64,000 bases of DNA, from positions 124,001-188,000 of the forward strand of contig QKCJ01000018.1 in assembly GCA_003245715.1 (NCBI GenBank). Reading direction: 5' to 3'. The position numbers and the translations under genes were made by a program. Below are positions 18,161 through 26,380 of the stretch, in pieces. A model generated the notes under the pieces. The model did not search any database, had not been told where the DNA came from, and saw only the letters and a list, made by a program, of their open reading frames with translations. Origin of the DNA: a bacterium. GTDB lineage: Bacteria > Planctomycetota > SZUA-567. Position 1 is the stretch's first letter. Each line of letters begins with the position of its first letter.

Positions 18161-18379
18161 ATGGCAAAGAAGGATGTTGAAGAGTTATTGATTAAGGGTG
18201 GCGAAGACGAGCCGTTCCGTCAGAAGTACAATATTGCCAAGGACAAGGCTGAGTTCATTGCTCTTGCCAAGGTAGATGGCTATGAGTTCACAGAAGAAGA
18301 GCTTGACGCTGTGCTGCGTTCATCTGGCGATTCATTCGCATCATTCGGTAACCCGCCAAAACGCGCAATCTGGTGGTAA
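18161..18379 (+). CDS. Nif11-type peptide (possible RiPP precursor)
   Basis: 72-aa peptide. Residues about 4-52 match the Nif11 / nif11-like leader domain: an acidic helix with EDEPFRQKY, then KAEFIALAKVDGYEFTEEEL, the hallmark A...GY.FT.EEL. In bacteria such domains are the leader of many ribosomally made, post-translationally modified peptides. The remaining 20 residues after the leader (RSSGDSFASFG, then NPPKRAIWW) would be the core, rich in Ser plus a Pro-Pro and a terminal Trp-Trp. There is no cysteine, and no obvious GG cleavage site beyond SSG. AGGAGAAG lies before the ATG; an in-frame TTG at 18140 is rejected. No maturation enzyme or exporter is nearby. A role other than natural product, such as a small nitrogen-fixation-type protein, is possible. 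Confidence 0.75.
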   Translation: MAKKDVEELLIKGGEDEPFRQKYNIAKDKAEFIALAKVDGYEFTEEELDAVLRSSGDSFASFGNPPKRAIWW

Positions 18380-18410
18380 TAAAAAAACAGATTTGGTTGT
18401 AATTTTAAAA

Positions 18411-18509
18411 CAGAATCCGGAGCTTTCCGCAGGGCAGTCAGATAACAGCAGGTTCACCTGTTTTTCTGTTCTCAGACTGCGTAGCGCTCTGGGTTCTGTT
18501 TTTTATTTT
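18411..18509 (+). terminator. long nested hairpin with T run after the Nif11 gene
   Basis: The outer arms CAGAATCCGGAGC (18411-18423) and GCTCTGGGTTCTG (18486-18498) pair over 13 positions with two G-U pairs. Inside them GCAGTC (18434-18439) pairs with GACTGC (18475-18480), then AACAG with CTGTT and CAGG-TTCA-CCTG at the tip. TTTTTTATTTT follows. It acts as a terminator in form but is much larger than needed, so it may be a structured 3' UTR or small RNA. Confidence 0.6.
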
Positions 18510-18536
18510 GGTTTGCCGGTTGTCGCTTTTGCGGGA

Positions 18537-20603
18537 TTAATTTTCTCGTGAACGTTTTTTGCGAGTAGCTTTGCGGCCGGTGCGCTGACGGTTTTTAGAG
18601 TATTTTTCTTTATCCTTTTTTACGTAGTCAATCGGCGCTTTAAGTTCAACGAGTCTGTCTCTGAGGGCTGCTGCGTCTTCAAAGCGCATCTCTTCAGAAG
18701 CTTTTATCATTTCCGCCTGCAGCAGATTGATCTCCCTCTCGCGTTCGGAAGAACTGACCTCCTCATCAAGGGCAGGGATGTAAACGGCTTTTTCGTCATT
18801 ATGGAAGAACTCCTCAAGTCCGGTTTCAATGCTGCGTTTGACCGACTCGGGCGTAATGTTATTCTCCTGATTATATTTAAGCTGTGCTTCGCGCCGGCGT
18901 GAGGTTTCATCGAGGGTCTTTTTCATTGCCGGGGTGATCTTGTCTGCGTAGAAGATTACCCGTCCGTCAACATTTCTGGCGCAGCGGCCGATGGTCTGGA
19001 TGAGACTGGTTGTCGAGCGCAGGAAACCTTCCTTATCCGCATCAAGGATTATGACCAGTGAAACCTCCGGCAGGTCAAGCCCTTCACGCAGAAGGTTGAC
19101 CCCGATCAGTGCGTCAAATGTTCCCTTGCGCAGATCCTTGAGAATTTCCACCCGGTCAAGCGTGTCGATATCTGAATGAAGATACTCGGTCTTGAGTCCG
19201 TTTTCGCGGCAGTACTGGTCAAGGTCTTCGGCCAGTCGTTTGGTTAATGTCGCCACGAGTACACGTTCATTTTTCGCCGCGCGGATTTTGATTTCATTAA
19301 CAATATCCTCAACCTGGCCCTTGGTCGGCCTAATTTCAACAGGCGGGTCAACCAGGCCGGTCGGTCGGACAATAAGCTCGACGATTTGTCCTTGGGATTT
19401 TTCAATCTCATACTCGGCAGGCGTTGCGGAAACGTAAACGGTCTGCGGTTGCTGGGTGGCGAATTCCTCAAAGGTCATCGGCCGGTTATCGAGTGCGGAA
19501 GGGAGGCGGAAGCCATGATCGACCAGTACCTGTTTGCGGGCGCGGTCACCGTTAAACATTCCGCGCACCTGCGGAAGGGTAACGTGCGACTCGTCAATTA
19601 TCAGCAGCCAGTCTTTTTCCGGGAAGTAATCAAAGAGGCACGCCGGTCTCGCCCCGGCTTTACGCCCGTCAAAATGCCGCGAGTAATTTTCGATGCCCTG
19701 ACAGTAGCCGATCTCTTCAATCATCTCAAGGTCATAACGTGTGCGGCTCTCAAGGCGCTGCGCTTCAAGTAACTTGTTCTGCCCCTTTAATTCTATGAGC
19801 CTGGCTTCGAGTTCTTCCTCAATATTTTTGATCGCCCCGTCTTTGCCTTCTTCGTTCAAGACAAAGTGCGTTGCCGGAAATACCGCCATGTGTTCAAAGC
19901 GGTTGAGGATTTCACCAGTCAGCGGGTTGATCTCCAGAATCTCTTCAACCTCGGAGCCGAAGAATTCAATGCGCAGGGCTGTTTGCATATACGCCGGCCA
20001 GATTTCAATCGCATCGCCGCGTAGGCGGAAGATCCCGCGTTTAAAGTCAAAATCATTACGTTCATACTGCATCAGGACCAGCTGCTCAAGCATCTGCCGT
20101 CGTTCAATGTCAATTCCGCGCTGGAAGGGGAGAATGACTTTGAAATAATCCTCCGGTGCGCCCAGGCCGTAAATACAACTGACCGAGGCAACGACGATAA
20201 CGTCTTTGCGCGTCAGCAGGGCAGAGGTTGCTGATAAGCGCAGCCGGTCGAGGTTTTCATTGACCGCCGCATCCTTGTCGATATAGACATCAGTTGACGG
20301 GATGTACGCTTCAGGCTGATAATAGTCATAGTATGAAACGAAATACTCGACGGCGTTATTGGGGAAGAATTGTTTGAACTCGGCAAAGAGCTGGGCTGTC
20401 AGGGTTTTGTTGTGCGAGAGGATCAGGGTCGGCTTCTGCAGCTGCTCGATAACGTTAGCCATGACGAAGGTCTTGCCTGAGCCGGTTACGCCAAGCAGGG
20501 TGACGTCGTTATTCTTTTTCTTTAAGCGTTTGACCAGTCCTGTTATTGCCTCAGGCTGATCGCCGGCGGGTGCGTATTCGGATTCAAGCTTGAACTCAGG
20601 CAT
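18537..20603 (-). CDS. uvrB: excinuclease ABC subunit B
   Basis: 688-aa DNA-damage recognition helicase of nucleotide excision repair, which works in the cytoplasm with UvrA and UvrC. It has Walker A GVTGSGKTF (about 38-46) and the UvrB beta-hairpin YYDYYQPEAYIPSTD (about 90-105). Helicase motifs DESHVTLPQ and QTIGRCARN are present, as is the C-terminal UVR coiled coil (EMIKASEEMRFEDAAALRDRL at about 632-652) that contacts UvrC, followed by a basic tail. GAGGTG lies six bases before the ATG. It is isolated from ptsI upstream by an intrinsic terminator, so it probably has its own promoter in the 90-base gap. Length and motifs are normal. Confidence 0.98.
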   Translation of the reverse strand: MPEFKLESEYAPAGDQPEAITGLVKRLKKKNNDVTLLGVTGSGKTFVMANVIEQLQKPTLILSHNKTLTAQLFAEFKQFFPNNAVEYFVSYYDYYQPEAYIPSTDVYIDKDAAVNENLDRLRLSATSALLTRKDVIVVASVSCIYGLGAPEDYFKVILPFQRGIDIERRQMLEQLVLMQYERNDFDFKRGIFRLRGDAIEIWPAYMQTALRIEFFGSEVEEILEINPLTGEILNRFEHMAVFPATHFVLNEEGKDGAIKNIEEELEARLIELKGQNKLLEAQRLESRTRYDLEMIEEIGYCQGIENYSRHFDGRKAGARPACLFDYFPEKDWLLIIDESHVTLPQVRGMFNGDRARKQVLVDHGFRLPSALDNRPMTFEEFATQQPQTVYVSATPAEYEIEKSQGQIVELIVRPTGLVDPPVEIRPTKGQVEDIVNEIKIRAAKNERVLVATLTKRLAEDLDQYCRENGLKTEYLHSDIDTLDRVEILKDLRKGTFDALIGVNLLREGLDLPEVSLVIILDADKEGFLRSTTSLIQTIGRCARNVDGRVIFYADKITPAMKKTLDETSRRREAQLKYNQENNITPESVKRSIETGLEEFFHNDEKAVYIPALDEEVSSSEREREINLLQAEMIKASEEMRFEDAAALRDRLVELKAPIDYVKKDKEKYSKNRQRTGRKATRKKRSREN

Positions 20604-20626
20604 TCTGACACCTCATGCGTGAATGA

Positions 20627-20662
20627 AAATAAAACAGGTCTTACCCCAGCGGGATAAGACCT
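20627..20662 (-). terminator. intrinsic terminator after ptsI
   Basis: On the minus strand AGGTCTTATCCC and GGGGTAAGACCT form a 12-base stem with a three-base loop, followed by GTTTTATTTT. It lies 90 bases past the ptsI stop and just ahead of uvrB. Confidence 0.9.
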
Positions 20663-20752
20663 ATTATACTCAGATAATTTTTTCTGACCAGACTCTAGTG
20701 AGTGTCGTAAAAATATTTTGCAGGCGCAGATGAGTGCAAACAATGCCGCTTA

Positions 20753-22525
20753 TTAATTGAACGACCAGTCCGGCTGATACTTGCGCAGGACATTATGCAG
20801 GAAGCTTGTGATCTCCCGCGCGGTTTTGTAGCCTGCCGCTTCGCGCGCTATTTCCTGGGCTTCGGGGTAGCTGATAGAACGGATGAGTTTCTTGACTTCA
20901 GGTATCAGCGGCGGGCTGACCGAGAAGTGCTTGAGCCCCATGCCAAGAAGTAGTAAGGTAAAGGTAGGATCACTGGCCATCTCGCCACAGACACTCACAG
21001 GCTTGCCGTAGTCCTCACCAGCCTTGATAACGTTTTGGATCAGTTTAAGGATAGCCGGGTTTGCTGGACGGTAGAGGTTGGCAACATGTTCGTTGGTACG
21101 GTCAACGGCAATGGTGTACTGCGTCAGGTCGTTTGTACCGATACTGAAGAAGTCGCAGAGGTCCATATAATTTTCAATTGTGATGGCAACAGACGGAACC
21201 TCGACCATGATGCCGACAGGCATATCCGGATCGAAATCGATTCCTTCCTCATCAAGCGCTTCCTGTTCGCGCTGGACAACTTCTCTGACCTTTTCAACCT
21301 CTTCGCGGCAGCAGATCATCGGCAGCATCAGATTGACCTTGCCTAGCGCCGACGCCCGGCAGATAGCCCTGACCTGTGCTTTCATCAGTTGCGGGTGGCG
21401 CGCGAAATAGCGGATGGCACGGCAGCCAAGTACCGGATTCTTTTCATTCAATAAGGACTTGTCATCCATTCCCATGTCGCGCTCAAGATGGAAGAACTTG
21501 TCCGCGCCAAGGTCAAGGGTACGGATTGTCACCTTCATGTCAGGTAGTGCCGCAACGGCCTGCTTGTAAGCCTGAAAATGCGTCTCTTCATCAGGAACCG
21601 TCTCAGAGCCGACATAAAGGAATTCCGTCCGGTACAGGCCAACCCCGTCACCGCCCATGTTGGTCACGCTTTCGATTTCATTTGGAAATTCGATATTGGC
21701 ACTTACCCGGATCTTGCGGCCGTCAGTGGTGTCTGAAGGGATATCTTTTTCACTGAAGAGCGAGACCTCGAAATTGTGGAAATCAGAGGCCAGACGGCGG
21801 TAAGTATCGAGCGTCTTCTCGTCAGGGTTGACAACGATAATGCCGCGGTTGCCGTCGATGATAAGGGTGTCGCCGCTTGAGACATCACTGGAAACCGTCT
21901 CAAGACCAACCACCGCCGGCAGTTCACGTGCGCGGGCAATAATTGCAGTATGTCCGGTCTTGCCGCCGACATCTGTGGCAAAGCCAATGACATGTTCCCT
22001 GTCCATGGACGCGGTCTGGCTTGGGGTCAGGTCGTGCGCCACCAGAATTACCTGGCGGTTAAGCTGCTTGAGGTCTTCCTTGCGCTCGCCAAGCAGGGCA
22101 CGCAACAGACGCCGTTCAATATCGTGGAGGTCGCTGATACGCTGGGCAAGGTAGGAGTCGCCCATCTTGCTGAAGGCTTTTTCATATTTGCGCAGACTGC
22201 GGCTCACGGCGTACTCGGCAGAAAAGCGGTTCTTGCTGATACGGTTGAGAACTTCCTCATGCAGTGACTTGTCTGCAAGGATCATGATATGTGCATCAAA
22301 AATCGGCACCGCTTCATAGCCGATTTCATCTGCCTTGACCTTTTCCTGCAAATCACGGATATCGCTTTTGGCTTTTTCCACCGCAGCATGGAAACGCTCA
22401 AATTCAGAGTCGATTTCGTCTACTGAAATAAATCTTCTAGGTATAACCGATTCTTCGCTGCCCAAGATGAACGCTTCACCTATGGCAAATCCGGGGGAGA
22501 CAGCAATACCTTTTAAAATTTCCAT
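20753..22525 (-). CDS. ptsI: phosphoenolpyruvate-protein phosphotransferase (PTS enzyme I)
   Basis: 590-aa cytoplasmic enzyme that passes phosphate from PEP to HPr. The phospho-histidine is H192 in GGKTGHTAIIARARELPAVVG. The PEP-binding barrel follows (GVGLYRTEFLY; FFSIGTNDLTQYT), with the catalytic acid C in VSVCGEMASDP near residue 510. Length is as expected. The ribosome site is AGGAAA. No ptsH, hprK or EII gene is in the window, so it may act in a regulatory or minor sugar-PTS chain. It starts 69 bases after the pilus-platform gene on the same strand and may be read from that operon. A near-direct repeat GTACAGAAAGTACAG precedes it. Confidence 0.97.
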   Translation of the reverse strand: MEILKGIAVSPGFAIGEAFILGSEESVIPRRFISVDEIDSEFERFHAAVEKAKSDIRDLQEKVKADEIGYEAVPIFDAHIMILADKSLHEEVLNRISKNRFSAEYAVSRSLRKYEKAFSKMGDSYLAQRISDLHDIERRLLRALLGERKEDLKQLNRQVILVAHDLTPSQTASMDREHVIGFATDVGGKTGHTAIIARARELPAVVGLETVSSDVSSGDTLIIDGNRGIIVVNPDEKTLDTYRRLASDFHNFEVSLFSEKDIPSDTTDGRKIRVSANIEFPNEIESVTNMGGDGVGLYRTEFLYVGSETVPDEETHFQAYKQAVAALPDMKVTIRTLDLGADKFFHLERDMGMDDKSLLNEKNPVLGCRAIRYFARHPQLMKAQVRAICRASALGKVNLMLPMICCREEVEKVREVVQREQEALDEEGIDFDPDMPVGIMVEVPSVAITIENYMDLCDFFSIGTNDLTQYTIAVDRTNEHVANLYRPANPAILKLIQNVIKAGEDYGKPVSVCGEMASDPTFTLLLLGMGLKHFSVSPPLIPEVKKLIRSISYPEAQEIAREAAGYKTAREITSFLHNVLRKYQPDWSFN

Positions 22526-22594
22526 TTTTCCTGTACTTTCTGTACTAGTTCAGATAATTATACCACCCGTTACATGCTACTTTCAGAAGGAGAA

Positions 22595-24877
22595 TTATTT
22601 CTCATCCTTCAGATCTTTCTTGCGTTGCTCAATTTTGGCAGAGAGTTCCGGTTCCCAGATATATTCATAATCAAGGCGCCTTGACTCAGGACTCTTTGAA
22701 GCCGGACCCGGCCTGTAAATTCTGGCAAAACGTCGTGGCTGTCCCTTTGGCGGATTAAGCTCGGCAATGATAACCGCGAAATCTTTCTTCTCAGGGATAG
22801 GTCCTATCACGCTCCATTCGTCATTCTTGAAGCGCATGACATTTCCCTTGACAATAAACGGCCTGATTTCAACTACGCCCCAGCCTGAAGTAAAGTCGCC
22901 GCGGCGTGGGATATTTTCCCCGATTGGCACAAGGTCAAAGTTACCCTTAGCATTATAAACCTCGGTAAGAGACAGGATTTTCGGCGGCCATACCGGTTTG
23001 CCGCCTTCGTCCTTCTTGAGGAAGTCAGACCAGACAGGGCTGTTTGCCGGATTTGGCGGAGTGATCCGGAAAGCCGAAGAAATCGTCTCTCCGCTCTGTT
23101 CAACCTTATGAACCTTTAATGTTACAGCCGCTTCGTTTCCGCCGAAGGCGCCAAGAAGTTCAAACTCAAATTCTTTTGGCGTCAGGACAACATCGGTATA
23201 GACAAAATCACTGAAACAGTTTTCCTGATTATGGTATGCCCAGGCAAGGGGAGTCCTTGCGCCTTTGTCATTTCTGAGAAGGTCAATTCTAACCTTCGGC
23301 CCGGTATCCTGCGCGGTGTCCGTTTTGCCTGCTTCGCCGCTTGCATCTTTGGTTGCAGGTTTGGCTGCGGCAGAACTGCCGGAAGAACCGCTGATGTAGC
23401 AAGCTTCAAACGGCAGGTGCTGACCGATAACACCCTTGGTTTTCTTTGACATTTCCTTTTCAAAGATCTCTTTGACAAAACGCGCAACCGGGGCAAACGC
23501 ACCACCTTCCGGGGGCAGGCCAAGCACACCGTCAACCTCACAGTAAATATTCCAGGTTGAGTATTCTTCTTTTTCCATGAGCTCTGCCGGCGGATTGTTT
23601 GGCTGCAGCGAAGCGATTGCCGCGTAGCGGTAGACCATGTTCTGTTGAACGGAATCATCGATATAGATGTAGTATTTGGGCTGTATTGTTTCTTCCTGTG
23701 GTGCTGCCTGCTCTTCTGCGGCTTCTGCAGCCTTTTTGACTGTTACTGTTGGAGCCATGATACCGTCCCAGTCGGCTGAAGTTTTTGGCTCTACGACCTT
23801 TGGTTTTACAGCTTTTTTCTTCTCGCCTTTTTCTGCAGCGGATTTTTTTGCCTCATAATCGGCGATCTCAGATTCAGTCATCTCAACAAGGTCAGGATTG
23901 ATGCCATTAGTCATGATCTCCTTGATGGTTTCAGCTGTAGGCTCAACTTTCAGCACATGCATCTTCGGGCTAATCAGCTCCCATGCCGAGGTTATTACCG
24001 ACTCTGGTGTACAGAGGGTCATCATGTCCTTATGGGCGCGCAGATCGGCGTTTTCAACCTTTGCCTTGTAATCGGCGTATGTGAAATTTTCTGTAGTCTG
24101 TGTTTCCTGCTTGACGGGTTGGTCAAAAGTTATGCCGAAGCCTGCCAGGCCTGTTGATTTTTTGGCGGTGTCGGTTTTCTCTGCTGGAGCTCCTTCAGGG
24201 GCGCCATCCATGGTGTTGGCTGGTTTAGTGCTGCTTGCAGACGATGCAGCAGGGCTTTCTTCTGTCTGCACAACCGGCTCGGTTCGTGGTGAGCGCAGAA
24301 CCGTTTTGCGCAGTTCAACATTGAGTTTGGCTTTACCTGAACCGATAGCCTTACGCCAGAGATACATGCGGCGTGATTCCGGTTTTGGGTAATTGAGGTA
24401 TTCAGAGCCGCGGCAGACAACAAGTGTTTTGTTTACAGAGGCAAATACCTGGATATTCTGCGGATTGCCAAAACGCGTGCGGTACTGAGCCGGGATATTC
24501 TGGGCCGACTTGACTTCCGGTTTGGCAAAGAGCGGTGGTGCGCCAACCGGTGAAGGCTGGATATAATCAAACCATTCAAGATTAAGCTTGGCGTTTTTGA
24601 TGTCACCCGAAAGAATCATGCCCAGCAGCTGGTAGCTGACCTTCTCCGCTTGCGGATCCGGCATGACCTTGATATTTGCCTGCAGGTGGTTTTGCGCTTT
24701 CTTGATATCGCCGAGGATATCTTCAGGGTTTACCTTGGCACTCTTGCCTTTGGGCAGATCAAGCACATTGCTGTCATGCGATACCATCTTGATTATCGAG
24801 TATCCAAAGATAATGACAACAATTGCCAGAACAACTTTTTCGCCATGGTTGATAAAGAACTTCTTCAAGGATTCCAC
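22595..24877 (-). CDS. membrane-anchored protein of a PilM/PilO-like platform operon
   Basis: 760-aa protein with a short cytoplasmic N-terminus, one transmembrane helix (VVLAIVVIIFGYSII at about 15-29) and a large periplasmic part. Low-complexity Ala/Pro/Lys linkers (about 205-235, 370-390 and 505-530) separate beta-rich domains. Its position (third gene after the PilM/N- and PilO-like genes, same strand) and topology suggest an analogue of PilP or of the large accessory protein in the Akkermansia Amuc_1098-1102 type cluster. No direct sequence match is claimed. A GTG start at 24877 follows GGAGG. The downstream neighbour is ptsI, not the secretin gene that often ends such operons. Confidence 0.55.
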   Translation of the reverse strand: MESLKKFFINHGEKVVLAIVVIIFGYSIIKMVSHDSNVLDLPKGKSAKVNPEDILGDIKKAQNHLQANIKVMPDPQAEKVSYQLLGMILSGDIKNAKLNLEWFDYIQPSPVGAPPLFAKPEVKSAQNIPAQYRTRFGNPQNIQVFASVNKTLVVCRGSEYLNYPKPESRRMYLWRKAIGSGKAKLNVELRKTVLRSPRTEPVVQTEESPAASSASSTKPANTMDGAPEGAPAEKTDTAKKSTGLAGFGITFDQPVKQETQTTENFTYADYKAKVENADLRAHKDMMTLCTPESVITSAWELISPKMHVLKVEPTAETIKEIMTNGINPDLVEMTESEIADYEAKKSAAEKGEKKKAVKPKVVEPKTSADWDGIMAPTVTVKKAAEAAEEQAAPQEETIQPKYYIYIDDSVQQNMVYRYAAIASLQPNNPPAELMEKEEYSTWNIYCEVDGVLGLPPEGGAFAPVARFVKEIFEKEMSKKTKGVIGQHLPFEACYISGSSGSSAAAKPATKDASGEAGKTDTAQDTGPKVRIDLLRNDKGARTPLAWAYHNQENCFSDFVYTDVVLTPKEFEFELLGAFGGNEAAVTLKVHKVEQSGETISSAFRITPPNPANSPVWSDFLKKDEGGKPVWPPKILSLTEVYNAKGNFDLVPIGENIPRRGDFTSGWGVVEIRPFIVKGNVMRFKNDEWSVIGPIPEKKDFAVIIAELNPPKGQPRRFARIYRPGPASKSPESRRLDYEYIWEPELSAKIEQRKKDLKDEK

Positions 24878-24949
24878 CTCTGCCTCCTTATTGCTCGCCT
24901 GCGGTAATTATGCTTGTGCATAATTACCCAATAGATAATCATTTAATTT

Positions 24950-26296
24950 TTACAGTCCGGGTATAAATGCCTTGTTTGCGGAATTACTCCCAGCCGCCGC
25001 ATCTTCGCCACTGATATTAATCATGCCCATAAAGCGCGGGCGGTATACCTTATAGACAAAACTTGCCTTGACCGGTGATTCGTGTTCGAAGGCCAGAAAC
25101 GGGCTCTGGGTGTTTGCCGGAGTTTCAGCGTAGGTCGCATCGGCAAGAGCCCTGACACTGTCGCCACCCTTGGGCATCTGGTAGTTGCCCATGGTCTCCG
25201 AATCTGTGAGACGTTCGAATTTATGGCTCACGGGTACATAATAGAGGTCTTTTGAAGCGAGAATAGTCTGCATGAATTTCCAGAGTACTTTCGGATGGGC
25301 GGTGAATTCTATCCTGACTTCAAAGATGTCGTGGTAATCCTCTTCCTGCGCAACAGCACCAGGCGCGTTCTTCTTGGGGGCGCCGCCGGCAAGAAGTTTA
25401 TCCTCTTCGCTTTTCTTGGCTTCAGTAAAAGGATTTTCGATTTCCTTGTTACCGTATTTGACAAGTTTGATCTCAAGGGCTGAGATGTTTTCAATAAATC
25501 TCTCTCCCTTGCCGCGGAGGATGTCAGTCTTGAGGACATCGGTTGTTTCGTCAAAATCGGTTTTCGGCCTTTCAAAGGCAACAACATCACGTTCAACATC
25601 AACGCTGGTATTGGGGATTACGCGTTCGACTATATCCTTGAAGATCAGATAATTTCTCCAGAAGCGGATCCTCTTCTCGTTTTTCTGGAAGTCTTCATTG
25701 AGCTTGAAGGGGATAAGTGCTGCCGGGGTATAAATATGGGCAAGCTGGGCGGCGACGGCAGGTGCGCTCGATTTGACTTCAGACTCGGCGCTTTCCATGG
25801 TTGCCTTGTAGTTGGTTGCATAAAAACTCTGGGTGAGCATCTTTTCCCAGACTGGCTGCAGCTTGCCGGCAAGGTTGTTTTCTGCGGTTGCCATGGTCTG
25901 CAGATAGTGGTTATTCAGGAAGTCGGCAAAGACCAGCGCCGGGACTGGTTTGCCCAGACGTTCCTTTTCCTTGGGGTCGCTGTAGATGACTTCTCCGTTC
26001 TTGAGGCCATTCTCAAGATTTTCAGTAAAGTTAAGCCAGATGGCAGTAGCGCGTTTGTTCTCAAGCATGATATTCTCAAGATAATCGCTGCCGATCTCTA
26101 GATCCTTCGGGGTCGGGATCTTCTTGGGCATTGATGAGATAAAGTGCTTGAAGCTTTGTGTCTTGGTGACGATGTCATTATTTTCTTTGAGAACATTACC
26201 GACCTTTGAGCCGACAAAGACATAGTCAAAGATAATAAAACCAAGCGCCAAGACCGCAATTATAATCCAGACTAGATATTTTTTTACCACCTGCAT
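24950..26296 (-). CDS. PilO-like inner-membrane protein (Amuc_1100-type layout)
   Basis: 448-aa protein with a single N-terminal membrane helix (WIIIAVLALGFIIFDYVF at about 10-27), then a coiled coil (about 30-180) and two alpha/beta domains. The C-terminal domain contains HPKVLWKFMQTILASKDLYYVPVS (about 335-358), followed by a linker and a final strand. This is the topology of PilO and of the Akkermansia Amuc_1100 protein, with ferredoxin-like folds after a TM-coiled-coil. Context supports it: it lies between a PilM-like ATPase and another bitopic protein. GAGGA precedes the ATG. It would join the inner-membrane platform that links the cytoplasmic PilM ring to a periplasmic secretin. Homology is inferred from layout, not from a strong motif. 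Confidence 0.6.
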   Translation of the reverse strand: MQVVKKYLVWIIIAVLALGFIIFDYVFVGSKVGNVLKENNDIVTKTQSFKHFISSMPKKIPTPKDLEIGSDYLENIMLENKRATAIWLNFTENLENGLKNGEVIYSDPKEKERLGKPVPALVFADFLNNHYLQTMATAENNLAGKLQPVWEKMLTQSFYATNYKATMESAESEVKSSAPAVAAQLAHIYTPAALIPFKLNEDFQKNEKRIRFWRNYLIFKDIVERVIPNTSVDVERDVVAFERPKTDFDETTDVLKTDILRGKGERFIENISALEIKLVKYGNKEIENPFTEAKKSEEDKLLAGGAPKKNAPGAVAQEEDYHDIFEVRIEFTAHPKVLWKFMQTILASKDLYYVPVSHKFERLTDSETMGNYQMPKGGDSVRALADATYAETPANTQSPFLAFEHESPVKASFVYKVYRPRFMGMINISGEDAAAGSNSANKAFIPGL

Positions 26297-26380
26297 ACTC
26301 TATTCCTCAGTTCTGAGACATAAGTTTTATATTCAATCAATCCTGGTTGCCAGTTCTGTGGAACTGACGGGCAGGCTTAT

